This document shows positions 1-6,915 of a stretch of DNA of 9,182 bases, piece by piece (the stretch's first letter is position 1; every line of letters begins with the position of its first letter). Under the pieces are notes generated by a model that was not told the origin of the DNA, ran no database searches, and worked only from the letters and a program-made list of their open reading frames with translations. The translations under genes and the position numbers were made by a program. The DNA is from Phycisphaerae bacterium (GTDB lineage Bacteria > Planctomycetota > Phycisphaerae > UBA1845 > PWPN01): assembly GCA_026647385.1 (NCBI GenBank), contig JAPKGY010000071.1:1-9182 (forward strand). Reading direction: 5' to 3'.

Positions 1-1398
1 CAGGCCAACGACATCCGAGCCCGATACCCCGACCCGTTGAATGCCGAAGCCGCCTGGCGGATCGGCCAGGCCGCCGCCCAGTTCCTCCGCTCCGAACTGC
101 GCGGCTACGACCGGAGTCTCGCCGAGAAATCCACCGTGGTCGTCGGCCGGGACATGCGCCGCAGCAGCCCCGCCCTGGCCGACGCCCTCATGGAAGGCCT
201 GCGGGCGGGCGGATCGCCGGTCATCGACATCGGCATGGTGGACACACCCCAACTCTACTTCGCCGTCAACCGCCTGACCTGCTGCGGCGGAATCCAGGTC
301 ACCGCGAGCCACAACCCCGGCGAGTACAACGGCTTCAAGATCTGCGGGCAAAAAGCCCGGCCGATCAGCACCGACACCGGCTTGTCGAAAATCCGCAAGA
401 TCGCCGAGAACACCCTCCGCCACGTCACCAGTGCCCTCGCGCCGCTTTCCAAGATCGACCTGTCGGTGGACTACAAGCAATTCGTCCGCGGTTTCCTGAA
501 CGACGAGATCGTCTCCCGCTCCGCCGAGGAGCCGCTGAGGGTGGTGGTGGACGCATCCAACGGGATGGCCGGCCGCTTCTTCCCGCTGATCTTCGGCGAC
601 ATCGAGTGGCTGGACATCGTGCGCCTCAATTTCGAACACAGCGGCGAGTTTGCCCACGACCCCAACCCGCTCGCCGACGCCAACCTGAGCCAGGTCCGCG
701 ATCGCGTCATCCGCTCGAAAGCCGATTTCGGCGTCTGCTTCGACGGCGACGCCGACCGGATGATCCTCGTCGATGACGCGGGCTCCACCGTGCGCGGCGA
801 CCTGGTCACCGCGCTCCTGGCCCCCTGCTTCCTGCGGGATTATCCGGGAGCAAGCGTGTTGTACGACCTGCGGTCCTCGCGCGTCGTCGCCGAGGAAATT
901 CGCAAGGCCGGCGGCCAGCCGCGACGCGAACGGTCCGGGCACGCCTACCTCAAGAAAGCGCTGTCCGACGCGAAGGCCGTCTTCGGCGGCGAGTTCAGCG
1001 GACATTATTATTTTCGCGACAACTGGTACTGCGACTCCGCGTTTATCGCGTTCGCGACGGTCGTTAACGTCATCAACCAGGCGAACCAATCCCTCGGCGA
1101 ACTCGTCGCGCCGCTCAAACGGTACTTCGGCTCCGGCGAGCACAGCTTCCCTTGTGAAAAACCCCGGCCTATCATCGAGAAGCTGGCCGGGCGCTACGCG
1201 GATGGCCGAATCGACTACCTCGACGGCATCACCGTGCAATACGAACACTGGTGGTTCAACGTTCGCCCCTCCATCACCGAACCCTACATCCGGCTGACGG
1301 TCGAGGCGGACAGCGCCGACCTGCTGGCGGCCAAGCTGAAGGAAGTATCCGCCCTGCTGGGCGCCCGCGCGAGCCAGAGAACGGCGGAAGATTCGTAG
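1..1398 (+). CDS. Phosphomannomutase/phosphoglucomutase family protein (5' end cut by window edge)
   Basis: Alpha-D-phosphohexomutase, which interconverts hexose 6-phosphate and hexose 1-phosphate in the cytoplasm to feed sugar-nucleotide, exopolysaccharide or LPS synthesis. The frame is open from base 1. Its first residues (QANDIRARYPDPLN) match the usual N-terminal phosphate-binding segment (family form KAYDIRGxxP), so the gene starts just left of the window and the TTG at 37 is not the start. All four family signatures are present, counting residues from base 1: phosphoserine loop TASHNP with Ser103, metal loop DGDADR at 248-253, sugar-specificity loop GEFSGH at 330-335, and C-terminal phosphate-binding RPSITEPYIR at 422-431. 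The 465 residues seen are near the full family length of about 455-470, so few codons are missing. Preference for mannose, glucose or both cannot be read from the sequence. The M16 gene follows after 32 bases, suggesting co-transcription. Confidence 0.93.
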   Translation, partial: QANDIRARYPDPLNAEAAWRIGQAAAQFLRSELRGYDRSLAEKSTVVVGRDMRRSSPALADALMEGLRAGGSPVIDIGMVDTPQLYFAVNRLTCCGGIQVTASHNPGEYNGFKICGQKARPISTDTGLSKIRKIAENTLRHVTSALAPLSKIDLSVDYKQFVRGFLNDEIVSRSAEEPLRVVVDASNGMAGRFFPLIFGDIEWLDIVRLNFEHSGEFAHDPNPLADANLSQVRDRVIRSKADFGVCFDGDADRMILVDDAGSTVRGDLVTALLAPCFLRDYPGASVLYDLRSSRVVAEEIRKAGGQPRRERSGHAYLKKALSDAKAVFGGEFSGHYYFRDNWYCDSAFIAFATVVNVINQANQSLGELVAPLKRYFGSGEHSFPCEKPRPIIEKLAGRYADGRIDYLDGITVQYEHWWFNVRPSITEPYIRLTVEADSADLLAAKLKEVSALLGARASQRTAEDS

Positions 1399-1430
1399 AT
1401 AGCGCGCACCCGGCGCTCAACAGGAAGACG

Positions 1431-2675
1431 ATGGCTGAGAAGATCGACTACCGACGATTGAAGTGCGGAATGGACCTGGCGGTCATGCCGATGACCGATC
1501 GGCCCGTGGTCGCCATCGCCATCCGCGTGTTGGCCGGCTTTGCCTTCGAAAGCCCGGAGTTTCTGGGCGTCGCCCATGTCTGCGACGAGGCGATCGGCAA
1601 GGGCACCGCCAAACGCAACGGGCGGGCGCTGAATGACGCCTTTGACGAGATCGGCGCGACCCACAGCTCCTACGCCGGGCGCGAGTCCTTCGGGTTCTCC
1701 TGCCTCTGCCTGCCGGAATTCACGGCGCAGGCCGTCGATCTGCTCGCCGAGATGATCCGGACGCCGAGTTTTCCGCAGGATGCCTGCGATGTGGCCGTCG
1801 AACTGGCCCGGCAATCCCTGGCGGCGCTCAACGACGACCCCCAGGAATTGGCCAAGAAGCTTCTGCACCGCCAGGCGTATGGTGAGCCGCTTGGCCGACA
1901 CCCGTACGGCGAAAGCGAGACCCTGGAGCGGATCGGGAGAGACCAGATCGTCGATCACTGGCGGCGATTCTTCCGCAGTCCCAATATGCAGTGTACGATC
2001 ACCGGAGCGGTCGAGCCGGACCGCATGGCCGACCTGCTCGAGCGCGTCTTCGAGAGCTTCAACCCCGATCCACGGGCGGGCGGCGACCGCCCGGCCCCGC
2101 CGGCGCTGCAATTCACGCCCGGCAGACGGCACTATGACAAGGAACTCGAACAGGAGCAGGTGATGCTGTGCTTCCCCGCGTCGGCGGTCACCGACGCCGA
2201 TTTTCCCGTCGAGCAGGTGCTTATCGGCGTGCTGGCCGGCGGTATGAGCGGGAGACTCTTCACCGAAGTGCGCGAAAAGCAGGGATTGGTCTACTGGGTC
2301 GGGGCCTGGGGCGATCATCCGCGCGGCGCGGGGGTCATTCATCTGGGCGCCTCCACGACTGCGCAACGGGTCGACCGGACGTACGCCACGTTGCTGCGGG
2401 AGATCAATCGCCTGGAGAACGATCTCACCGAGGAAGAGGTCTCCCGCGCGATCACCGGGATCGTCGCCCAGGTCCAGACCCGGGGCGACGTTTCGCGAGC
2501 CCGGGCCACGCGCGTGGCGGACGATCTCTTCTTCCACGGCCGACCGATCCCGATCGAGGAAAAAATCGCCCGCATCGAAGCGGTGACGGTCAAGCATATA
2601 CGGGACTACCTCGAGGCCCACCCGCGCGATCGCCTGAGCGTCGTGACTCTCGGACCGCGGGAATTGGATCCTTGA
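1431..2675 (+). CDS. Peptidase M16 family protein, zinc site degenerate (likely non-catalytic subunit)
   Basis: A 414-residue two-domain M16B-type protein, the usual length for the family. The N-terminal segment at the zinc motif reads AHVCDEAIGKGT where active relatives have SHFLEHMxFKGT. His49 is kept, but the motif's Glu and second His are replaced by Asp52 and Glu53. The downstream glutamate region (LARQSLAALNDDP) has also lost its acidic ligand, so zinc hydrolysis is unlikely. The C-terminal half keeps the R/Y substrate-binding pair in REKQGLVY (Arg281, Tyr288), preceded by GGMSGRLF. This pattern is typical of the non-catalytic partner of M16B heterodimers, and the next gene supplies the missing zinc site. 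Start ATG 1431 was chosen for AGGA at 1422-1425 and because the open frame to its left overlaps the phosphohexomutase. Identification as M16 is firm; the substrate is unknown, and there is no clear signal peptide. Confidence 0.9.
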   Translation: MAEKIDYRRLKCGMDLAVMPMTDRPVVAIAIRVLAGFAFESPEFLGVAHVCDEAIGKGTAKRNGRALNDAFDEIGATHSSYAGRESFGFSCLCLPEFTAQAVDLLAEMIRTPSFPQDACDVAVELARQSLAALNDDPQELAKKLLHRQAYGEPLGRHPYGESETLERIGRDQIVDHWRRFFRSPNMQCTITGAVEPDRMADLLERVFESFNPDPRAGGDRPAPPALQFTPGRRHYDKELEQEQVMLCFPASAVTDADFPVEQVLIGVLAGGMSGRLFTEVREKQGLVYWVGAWGDHPRGAGVIHLGASTTAQRVDRTYATLLREINRLENDLTEEEVSRAITGIVAQVQTRGDVSRARATRVADDLFFHGRPIPIEEKIARIEAVTVKHIRDYLEAHPRDRLSVVTLGPRELDP

Positions 2676-2702
2676 CCCGACGCCGCCAACGGGGATGTCC
2701 TG

Positions 2703-2737
2703 GAGTGGAGATTTGAGAAGGGAGAGTGGAGAAAGGG
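2703..2737 (+). repeat. Degenerate 7-base tandem repeat, five units
   Basis: Five consecutive heptamers all begin with GA: GAGTGGA, GATTTGA, GAAGGGA, GAGTGGA, GAAAGGG. Units 1 and 4 are identical. The array is purine-rich on the plus strand and lies in the spacer between the two M16 genes, starting 27 bases after the stop of the first. Function is unknown. Heptameric short tandem repeats are known from cyanobacterial intergenic regions, but no link is shown here. Confidence 0.7.
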
Positions 2738-2804
2738 CGCTGTCCGGCGGAAACGTCGGGGATGAAGAATAACCAAGTTCGTCCTCCCGATCAGCCTGAC
2801 GGAT

Positions 2805-2860
2805 TTCAGCGCCTTGGCGGTTCAGCGTTTCGGTTTTCAGCGTTTCGGTTTTCGGCGTTT
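2805..2860 (+). repeat. 15-base direct repeat array directly upstream of the second M16 gene
   Basis: TTCAGCG recurs at 2805, 2821 and 2836, with a variant TTCGGCG at 2851. From 2821 the units are two identical 15-mers (TTCAGCGTTTCGGTT at 2821-2835 and 2836-2850) and a partial third (TTCGGCGTTT at 2851-2860), stopping 3 bases before the chosen ATG at 2864. Read in the frame of the following gene it would encode repeated SAFRF, which resembles nothing in M16 proteins, so it is treated as non-coding. It occupies the place where a ribosome binding site would be; no Shine-Dalgarno sequence is visible. Confidence 0.75.
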
Positions 2861-2863
2861 ACT

Positions 2864-4096
2864 ATGTCCCGTTTCTCCCAACATCGCCTGTCCAATGGTC
2901 TGACTGTCGTGGTCGAGCTCATGTCGCACGTGCCCTCGGTGGCCTGCGGCTTTCTGGTTCGAACCGGGGCGCGGGATGACCCGGCCGACCAGGCGGGCGT
3001 TTCCCATTTCCTCGAGCACATGTGTTTCAAGGGCACCGAGACGCGGACCTGGCGCGACATCAACATAACGTTCGACGAGATGGGAGCGCATTACAACGCC
3101 TACACGAGCAAGGATCGGACGTTCTACTTCGGCTGGGTGCGCGCGAAGGATTTCGACCGCCAGATGGATCTGCTGGCCGACATGATGCGCCCCCGGCTCC
3201 CCGTCGAAGAGTTCGACATGGAGAAAAAGGTCGTCCTCGAGGAGATCGCGATGTCCGACGACGATCTGACCTCCAACGCATACGAGTTTCTCTATGAAAC
3301 CGCCTGCGCGGGCAGTTCGTTGGCCTGGCCCGTACTCGGCTACGATCGGACGATCCGCGATCTGAAACGCGATCAGATGCATGCGTATTTCCAGCGGCGA
3401 TATTCACCGAACAATCTCATTCTGATCGTGGCGGGCAACATCGATCCCGCCCACGTGATCGAAACCGCCGAGCGCCTCTGCGGCGCATGGCAGCCGAACG
3501 ATCTCGGCCCGGGGCGAACCACGCCCACGATCCGCAGCGGGCACGCCACGCGCACGATCGAGCGGTTTCATCAGCAAGCGGTCCTGCTCGCATTCCCGGC
3601 CGCCGATGCGCGCCATCCCCTCGATGAGTCGGCCGAGGCGGTCGCCGCCATCCTCGGCGGCGAAAACTCGCGCTTCTACTGGAACATCGTGCAGAAAGGG
3701 CTCAGTACGCGGGCCGGCGTCTTCCGTGAGGAGTATCACGACTTCGGCATCATGACCCTGTACGCGCTGTGCGAGCCGCAAAACGCCGAGAAGGTCCTTG
3801 ACGCAATGCGCCGCGAAGCCCGCCTTCTGACCGAAGGCGGGGCGGAGCTGAAAGAGGTGAACCGGGTCAAGAACCTGCGCCGCACCTCGCTGGCCACGGA
3901 GTCGGAGGCGCCTTTCTACCGCCTCGGGCAGATCGCCGACGACGTCGACTACCTCGGTCGCCCCCGATCGGCCGACGAGCAACTGGCGGCCGTCAACGAA
4001 GTGTCGGCCGAGAGCATCGCGGCCTGCCTGGCGGAGTTTCCGATCACTGGGGAAGGCCTCCTCGCCAGCGTCGGCCCGCGCGCATGGCCGGGATGA
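2864..4096 (+). CDS. Peptidase M16 family zinc protease (catalytic subunit)
   Basis: A 410-residue M16B-type metallopeptidase. The N-terminus SQHRLSNGLTVVVELMSHVPSVACGFLVRTGARDD is typical of the family. The inverted zinc motif HFLEH is intact (His48, Glu51, His52), followed by CFKGT and by the third-ligand region VVLEEI (Glu126/Glu127), about 74 residues later. In the C-terminal half, where relatives have REKxGLxY, this protein reads VQKGLSTRAG after GGENSRFYWNI, so the R/Y pair is missing. It is therefore complementary to the upstream M16 protein, and the two probably form one working protease that degrades or processes peptides. The frame is open further left (ATG 2762, GTG 2726), but those extensions translate through tandem repeats, so ATG 2864 was chosen. 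It lacks a Shine-Dalgarno sequence. The protein has no obvious signal peptide. Family assignment is firm; the start is moderately certain. Confidence 0.92.
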   Translation: MSRFSQHRLSNGLTVVVELMSHVPSVACGFLVRTGARDDPADQAGVSHFLEHMCFKGTETRTWRDINITFDEMGAHYNAYTSKDRTFYFGWVRAKDFDRQMDLLADMMRPRLPVEEFDMEKKVVLEEIAMSDDDLTSNAYEFLYETACAGSSLAWPVLGYDRTIRDLKRDQMHAYFQRRYSPNNLILIVAGNIDPAHVIETAERLCGAWQPNDLGPGRTTPTIRSGHATRTIERFHQQAVLLAFPAADARHPLDESAEAVAAILGGENSRFYWNIVQKGLSTRAGVFREEYHDFGIMTLYALCEPQNAEKVLDAMRREARLLTEGGAELKEVNRVKNLRRTSLATESEAPFYRLGQIADDVDYLGRPRSADEQLAAVNEVSAESIAACLAEFPITGEGLLASVGPRAWPG

Positions 4097-4250
4097 CTCG
4101 AATGGACCGGTTCCCGCGTGCCGGGGCGGCACAACGTCAACGAACCCCGGGCATGCCTCTCATGGAGCAGCAGGCACGCCGTTCAAGGAGCCGCAGGCTT
4201 CAGGTCGCCGCGGCAACCCGAAGCCCCCGGCGCATTGAAGACCTGGAAGA

Positions 4251-5102
4251 ATGAGCGAATCGACGAATAACAACGACCCCATCGAACCCGGCGGCGCGGA
4301 CGAATCGGGCGCGGAACCGTTGCCGTGGCCCAATGATATTCCATTCGCTCGGCCGGTAAACGTCGAGACCGCTCTTTCCCCCCCGGCCGACGACGCCTGG
4401 CCGCCAACCATGTCCCGCCTGCGGGCGTTGATCGAACTGCTCATCCTCATTCCCGCGGGCTTTCTGGGCCTGGTGGTGGTCGCGGTGCCGATCTTCATGA
4501 TCAACCCGGCGGACACCCGCTGGCATAACGTATTCAGCAGCGTGGGCATGGGCTGCGGGGCCCTGACCGCCTGCGTCGTCATGATGCTCATCGCCCGACA
4601 GAAAGCCGCCTCCATCGGCTGGACCCGCCGGGACCTCGGTATCAACGTCGGTCTGGGCGTCGCCGCCATGATCGCAACCTATGTCGCCCGTTTCGCCATC
4701 CTGGTGCCGCTCAGTTTGGTCTTTCCGCAACTCCTGGAGGAAGCAGAAACCGCCCAGAACGCCATCGAGGACACGTTCCCGCCGATGAGCTTCCTGTGGG
4801 TCGTCTTGATGATGACTTTCGTCGTGATCTGGGAGGAAGTCGTCTTCCGCGGTTTCCTCCTGACGCGCCTGCAGACCGTCTTTCGACGATGGTGGCTGAC
4901 CATCCTCGCCGGCTCCCTGTTGTTCGGTGCGATCCACGGTTATCAGGGGATCCTGGCGACGGCCCTGATCACCGCGCTGGCCCTGATGATGAGCCTGCTC
5001 TTCGTCTGGCGACGCAGCCTCGTGCCTTCCATGGTCGTGCATTGGCTGAACAACGTCGGTGTCGTGCTGTTTCTGGAAGCAATGTCCTCGACGCGCCGGT
5101 GA
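4251..5102 (+). CDS. CPBP family intramembrane metalloprotease (CAAX protease/bacteriocin-processing type)
   Basis: A 283-residue integral membrane protein of the CPBP (Abi, Rce1-like) family of glutamate/histidine intramembrane proteases. A polar, acidic, proline-containing N-terminus (about residues 1-57) precedes several hydrophobic segments: about 60-84, 95-116, 126-156, 179-204 and a pair or more in 205-280. The catalytic motifs are complete: EEVVFR (Glu195, Glu196, Arg200), FGAIH (Phe225, His229) and HWLNN (His264, Asn268). Known members cleave prenylated proteins or peptides or act in bacteriocin self-immunity; the substrate here cannot be told. Start ATG 4251 has GGA at 4245-4247, closer than usual. 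A 154-base gap separates it from the M16 gene, and that gap shows no clear promoter or terminator. Being next to the M16 peptidases suggests, but does not show, a shared peptide-processing role. Confidence 0.9.
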   Translation: MSESTNNNDPIEPGGADESGAEPLPWPNDIPFARPVNVETALSPPADDAWPPTMSRLRALIELLILIPAGFLGLVVVAVPIFMINPADTRWHNVFSSVGMGCGALTACVVMMLIARQKAASIGWTRRDLGINVGLGVAAMIATYVARFAILVPLSLVFPQLLEEAETAQNAIEDTFPPMSFLWVVLMMTFVVIWEEVVFRGFLLTRLQTVFRRWWLTILAGSLLFGAIHGYQGILATALITALALMMSLLFVWRRSLVPSMVVHWLNNVGVVLFLEAMSSTRR

Positions 5103-5116
5103 CCGCCCCGTTCGGC

Positions 5117-5145
5117 TTGATTCCGAACCATTCCCCCGCTATACC
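5117..5145 (+). promoter_or_regulatory. Candidate sigma-70-type promoter before the oxidoreductase gene
   Basis: TTGATT at 5117-5122 (4 of 6 to TTGACA) and TATACC at 5140-5145 (4 of 6 to TATAAT, lacking the final T) are separated by exactly 17 bases. The pair lies in the 115-base gap after the CPBP gene and would give a leader of roughly 65 bases. Similarity is moderate and one such match could arise by chance. Confidence 0.35.
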
Positions 5146-5171
5146 AATGGCCAAACCGAAGTCAACCTCGG

Positions 5172-5187
5172 CGGGCCTTCGGGCTCG
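5172..5187 (+). other. Small UUCG-capped hairpin in the leader of the oxidoreductase gene
   Basis: The bases 5172-5177 and 5182-5187 can form a 6-pair stem (one G-U) closed by a C(TTCG)G tetraloop at 5178-5181, an unusually stable RNA loop. No T tract follows, so it is not a normal terminator. It lies between the candidate promoter and the ribosome binding site and could stabilise or process the transcript. Confidence 0.35.
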
Positions 5188-5202
5188 ATCCACACCATCA
5201 GA

Positions 5203-5208
5203 AAGGAG
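5203..5208 (+). promoter_or_regulatory. Strong ribosome binding site that decides the oxidoreductase start
   Basis: AAGGAG lies 9 bases before ATG 5218 and only 3 bases before an in-frame ATG at 5212. The normal spacing favours 5218. This is the best Shine-Dalgarno site in the window. Confidence 0.75.
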
Positions 5209-5217
5209 ATCATGCAC

Positions 5218-6405
5218 ATGGCCAAGCTCTGCAACGTCGGCCTGATCGGCCAGGGATTCATGGGACGCACCCACAGCAACGCCTACCTCAAGGTCGCCAA
5301 GTTCTTCCACGATCTGGCCCTGGAGCCGGTCATGCACACCGTCTTCGGCATGCCGGAAGAGAAACCCGAGATCTTCGCCAAGCGCTGGGGCTGGAGGAAC
5401 TTCGCCACCGACTGGAAGGCGGTGATCCGCAATGAGGAGATCAACCTGATCGACATCGTCACGCCGAATTTCATGCACATGCCGCCGGCTATGGAGGCGA
5501 TCGACGCAGGCAAGCCCGTCGCGACCGAAAAGCCGATCGCCGGCACGCTCAGCGACGCCCGGGCTATGGCCGAAGCCGCCAAAAAGAAGAAAGTCCGCAC
5601 GTTCGTCTGGTACAACTATCGCCGCTGTCCCGCCGTCGCCCTCGCCCATCAGCTCGTCAGGGACGGCAAGATCGGACGCATCTTCCACGTCCGCTGCATC
5701 TACCTGCAGGATTGGGGTGGACCGAAGACCCCGCTGCTCTGGCGGTTCCAGAAGAAGTTGGCCGGCTCGGGCGCGCACGGCGATCTCAACGCCCACGTGA
5801 TCGACATGGCCCGGTTCATCACCGGCGACGAGATCGTCGAAATCAGCGGCTCGGTGGCGGAAACCTTCATCAAGGAGCGCGAAATCCCGTCGACCGGATC
5901 GGCGGGCGGCATCGCGGGCGGGTCCAAGGGCAGCAAGAAAATGGGCAAGTCGGACGTCGATGACGCCGTCCTCTTCCTCGCCCGGTTCAAAGCCGGCGCG
6001 GTCGCCAGCTTCGAATGCTCCCGCCTCGCCACCGGCTACAAGAACATGAACGGCATCGAGGTCCACGGCGAAAGGGGCGCCCTGCGATTCCGGTTCGAAG
6101 ACATGAACTACCTCGACTTCTACGACGCCACAGCCGACATGAAGGTCCAAGGCTGGACCCGGATCATGTGTACCTCGGGCAGCAACCACCCGTACGTGGG
6201 CGCCTGGTGGCCCGATGCCCACATCCTGGGATACGAGCACGGCTTCATCAATCAGTCAGCCGACATCCTCAACATCCTCGGCGGCAACAAGCCGGTCGTG
6301 CCCATCCCCGACTTCGCCGACGCCTACGAAACCCAACGCGTCCTCGAAGCCGCCCTGATCTCCGCCAAGGAGCGCTGCGCGATCAAGATGAGCGAGGTGA
6401 AGTAA
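5218..6405 (+). CDS. Gfo/Idh/MocA family NAD(P)-dependent oxidoreductase
   Basis: A 395-residue cytoplasmic sugar/inositol-type dehydrogenase. The N-terminal Rossmann fold shows GLIGQGFMGRTHSNAY (Gly11-x-Gly13-x-x-Gly16, His19). The family EKP motif is at residues 104-106 (ATEKPIAG), with Lys105 the usual catalytic lysine. The second-domain motif GDLNAHVIDMARF supplies Asp189 and His193. A Gly/Ser/Lys-rich loop at about 225-245 precedes DVDDAVLFLARFKAGAVASFE, and the C-terminus carries HPYVGAWWPDAHILGYEHGFINQSADILNIL; both are recalled from a common subfamily that includes many planctomycete proteins. Members oxidise or epimerise sugars and cyclitols; the substrate is not readable. Length is normal. 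There is no twin-arginine or other signal. It is followed after 23 bases by the DUF4190-like gene with its own binding site, so the two are probably co-transcribed. Confidence 0.93.
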   Translation: MAKLCNVGLIGQGFMGRTHSNAYLKVAKFFHDLALEPVMHTVFGMPEEKPEIFAKRWGWRNFATDWKAVIRNEEINLIDIVTPNFMHMPPAMEAIDAGKPVATEKPIAGTLSDARAMAEAAKKKKVRTFVWYNYRRCPAVALAHQLVRDGKIGRIFHVRCIYLQDWGGPKTPLLWRFQKKLAGSGAHGDLNAHVIDMARFITGDEIVEISGSVAETFIKEREIPSTGSAGGIAGGSKGSKKMGKSDVDDAVLFLARFKAGAVASFECSRLATGYKNMNGIEVHGERGALRFRFEDMNYLDFYDATADMKVQGWTRIMCTSGSNHPYVGAWWPDAHILGYEHGFINQSADILNILGGNKPVVPIPDFADAYETQRVLEAALISAKERCAIKMSEVK

Positions 6406-6428
6406 CCTCTCTTTACAGGAGAACCCTC

Positions 6429-6860
6429 ATGTCTGGACAACCCCCCATCCACCCGACGGGTACGCCCTCACAGCCCGGCTCCGGCCTGGCCATCGCCGCG
6501 CTGGTCGTGGGAATAGTGTCTTTGGTGCTTTTCTGCATACCGTACATCGCCCTCCCGGCTGCGGTCGTCGCCGTCGTCCTGGGCGCCGTCGCTCGCAGCA
6601 AGGCCAGCCGGGGGGAGGCGGAAGGCAAGGGGATGGCCACCGCCGGCCTCATCTGTGGCATCATCTCGGGCCTGCTCGCCATCCTCCTGGTGGCTGGGGC
6701 ACTCGCCTTCATGGGCTTTGCCGCCAAGAAAGGTATCGATGTGCAGAAAATGATGGAACAGGAGATGCAAAAACAGCAGCGGATGAACGAGTCACAGCCC
6801 GGGGGAGATGTGGCTCCCCAGAGTTGGCTGAACACCGAGAAACCGGATCGAGTCGCTTGA
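6429..6860 (+). CDS. Small DUF4190-like membrane protein
   Basis: A 143-residue protein. After a proline-rich N-terminus (residues 1-17) comes GLAIAALVVGIVSLVLF, then IPYIALPAAVVAVVLGAVARSKASRG, then GMATAGLICGIISGLLAILLVAGALAFMGF. This two-part GLAIASLVLGI / GxAxAGLxxGI layout, with a basic loop between the halves, is that of DUF4190. The tail (about 100-143) is charged and hydrophilic (QKMMEQEMQKQQRMNESQ) and probably cytoplasmic or weakly coiled. The family has no established biochemical role. Start ATG 6429 has AGGAG at 6417-6421, 7 bases upstream. It sits 23 bases after the oxidoreductase; no separate promoter is seen. Confidence 0.82.
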   Translation: MSGQPPIHPTGTPSQPGSGLAIAALVVGIVSLVLFCIPYIALPAAVVAVVLGAVARSKASRGEAEGKGMATAGLICGIISGLLAILLVAGALAFMGFAAKKGIDVQKMMEQEMQKQQRMNESQPGGDVAPQSWLNTEKPDRVA

Positions 6861-6877
6861 GAAGACGGGTATTATCG

Positions 6878-6915
6878 GGCAAGACCGGCCGATGAATTCA
6901 CCGCCCGGTCTTGCC
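6878..6915. promoter_or_regulatory. 38-base near-perfect palindrome upstream of the YjfB-like gene
   Basis: Outer arms GGCAAGACCGG (6878-6888) and CCGGTCTTGCC (6905-6915) are exact inverted repeats. The inner TGAATTCA (6893-6900) is itself a palindrome on the same centre. Over both halves 17 of 19 positions are complementary; only two positions fail. Flanking TATC and GATA extend the symmetry with one bulged G at 6877. No T tract follows, so it is not a standard terminator. It ends 12 bases before the ATG at 6928, so it could be an operator for a dimeric regulator or an RNA hairpin acting on translation of the next gene or stability of the previous mRNA. Confidence 0.8.

Noticed and set aside
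1284..2621. A 445-codon open frame on the minus strand opposite the first M16 gene
   Set aside because: Its product is arginine/glycine/aspartate-rich with no recognisable motif, and the plus strand encodes a clear M16 protein. Long antisense frames are expected from strong GC codon bias.
2726..2863. N-terminal extension of the second M16 protein from GTG 2726 or ATG 2762
   Set aside because: The extension translates through a heptamer and a 15-base repeat and matches nothing in the family, which normally begins near the residues encoded from 2864. It is kept only as a possibility.
4097..4250. Hairpin GTGCC-5 bases-GGCAC at 4118-4132 considered as a terminator after the M16 gene
   Set aside because: The stem is only 5 pairs and no T tract follows; too weak to call.
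5890..5955. Gly/Ser/Lys-rich insertion in the oxidoreductase considered as a foreign insert
   Set aside because: A glycine-rich loop at this point, just before the VDDAVLFLARF strand, is recalled from a common subfamily, so it is likely normal.
4969..6240. A 423-codon minus-strand open frame opposite the oxidoreductase gene
   Set aside because: It is a codon-bias shadow with no motif, and it runs across the strong ribosome binding site and all motifs of the oxidoreductase.
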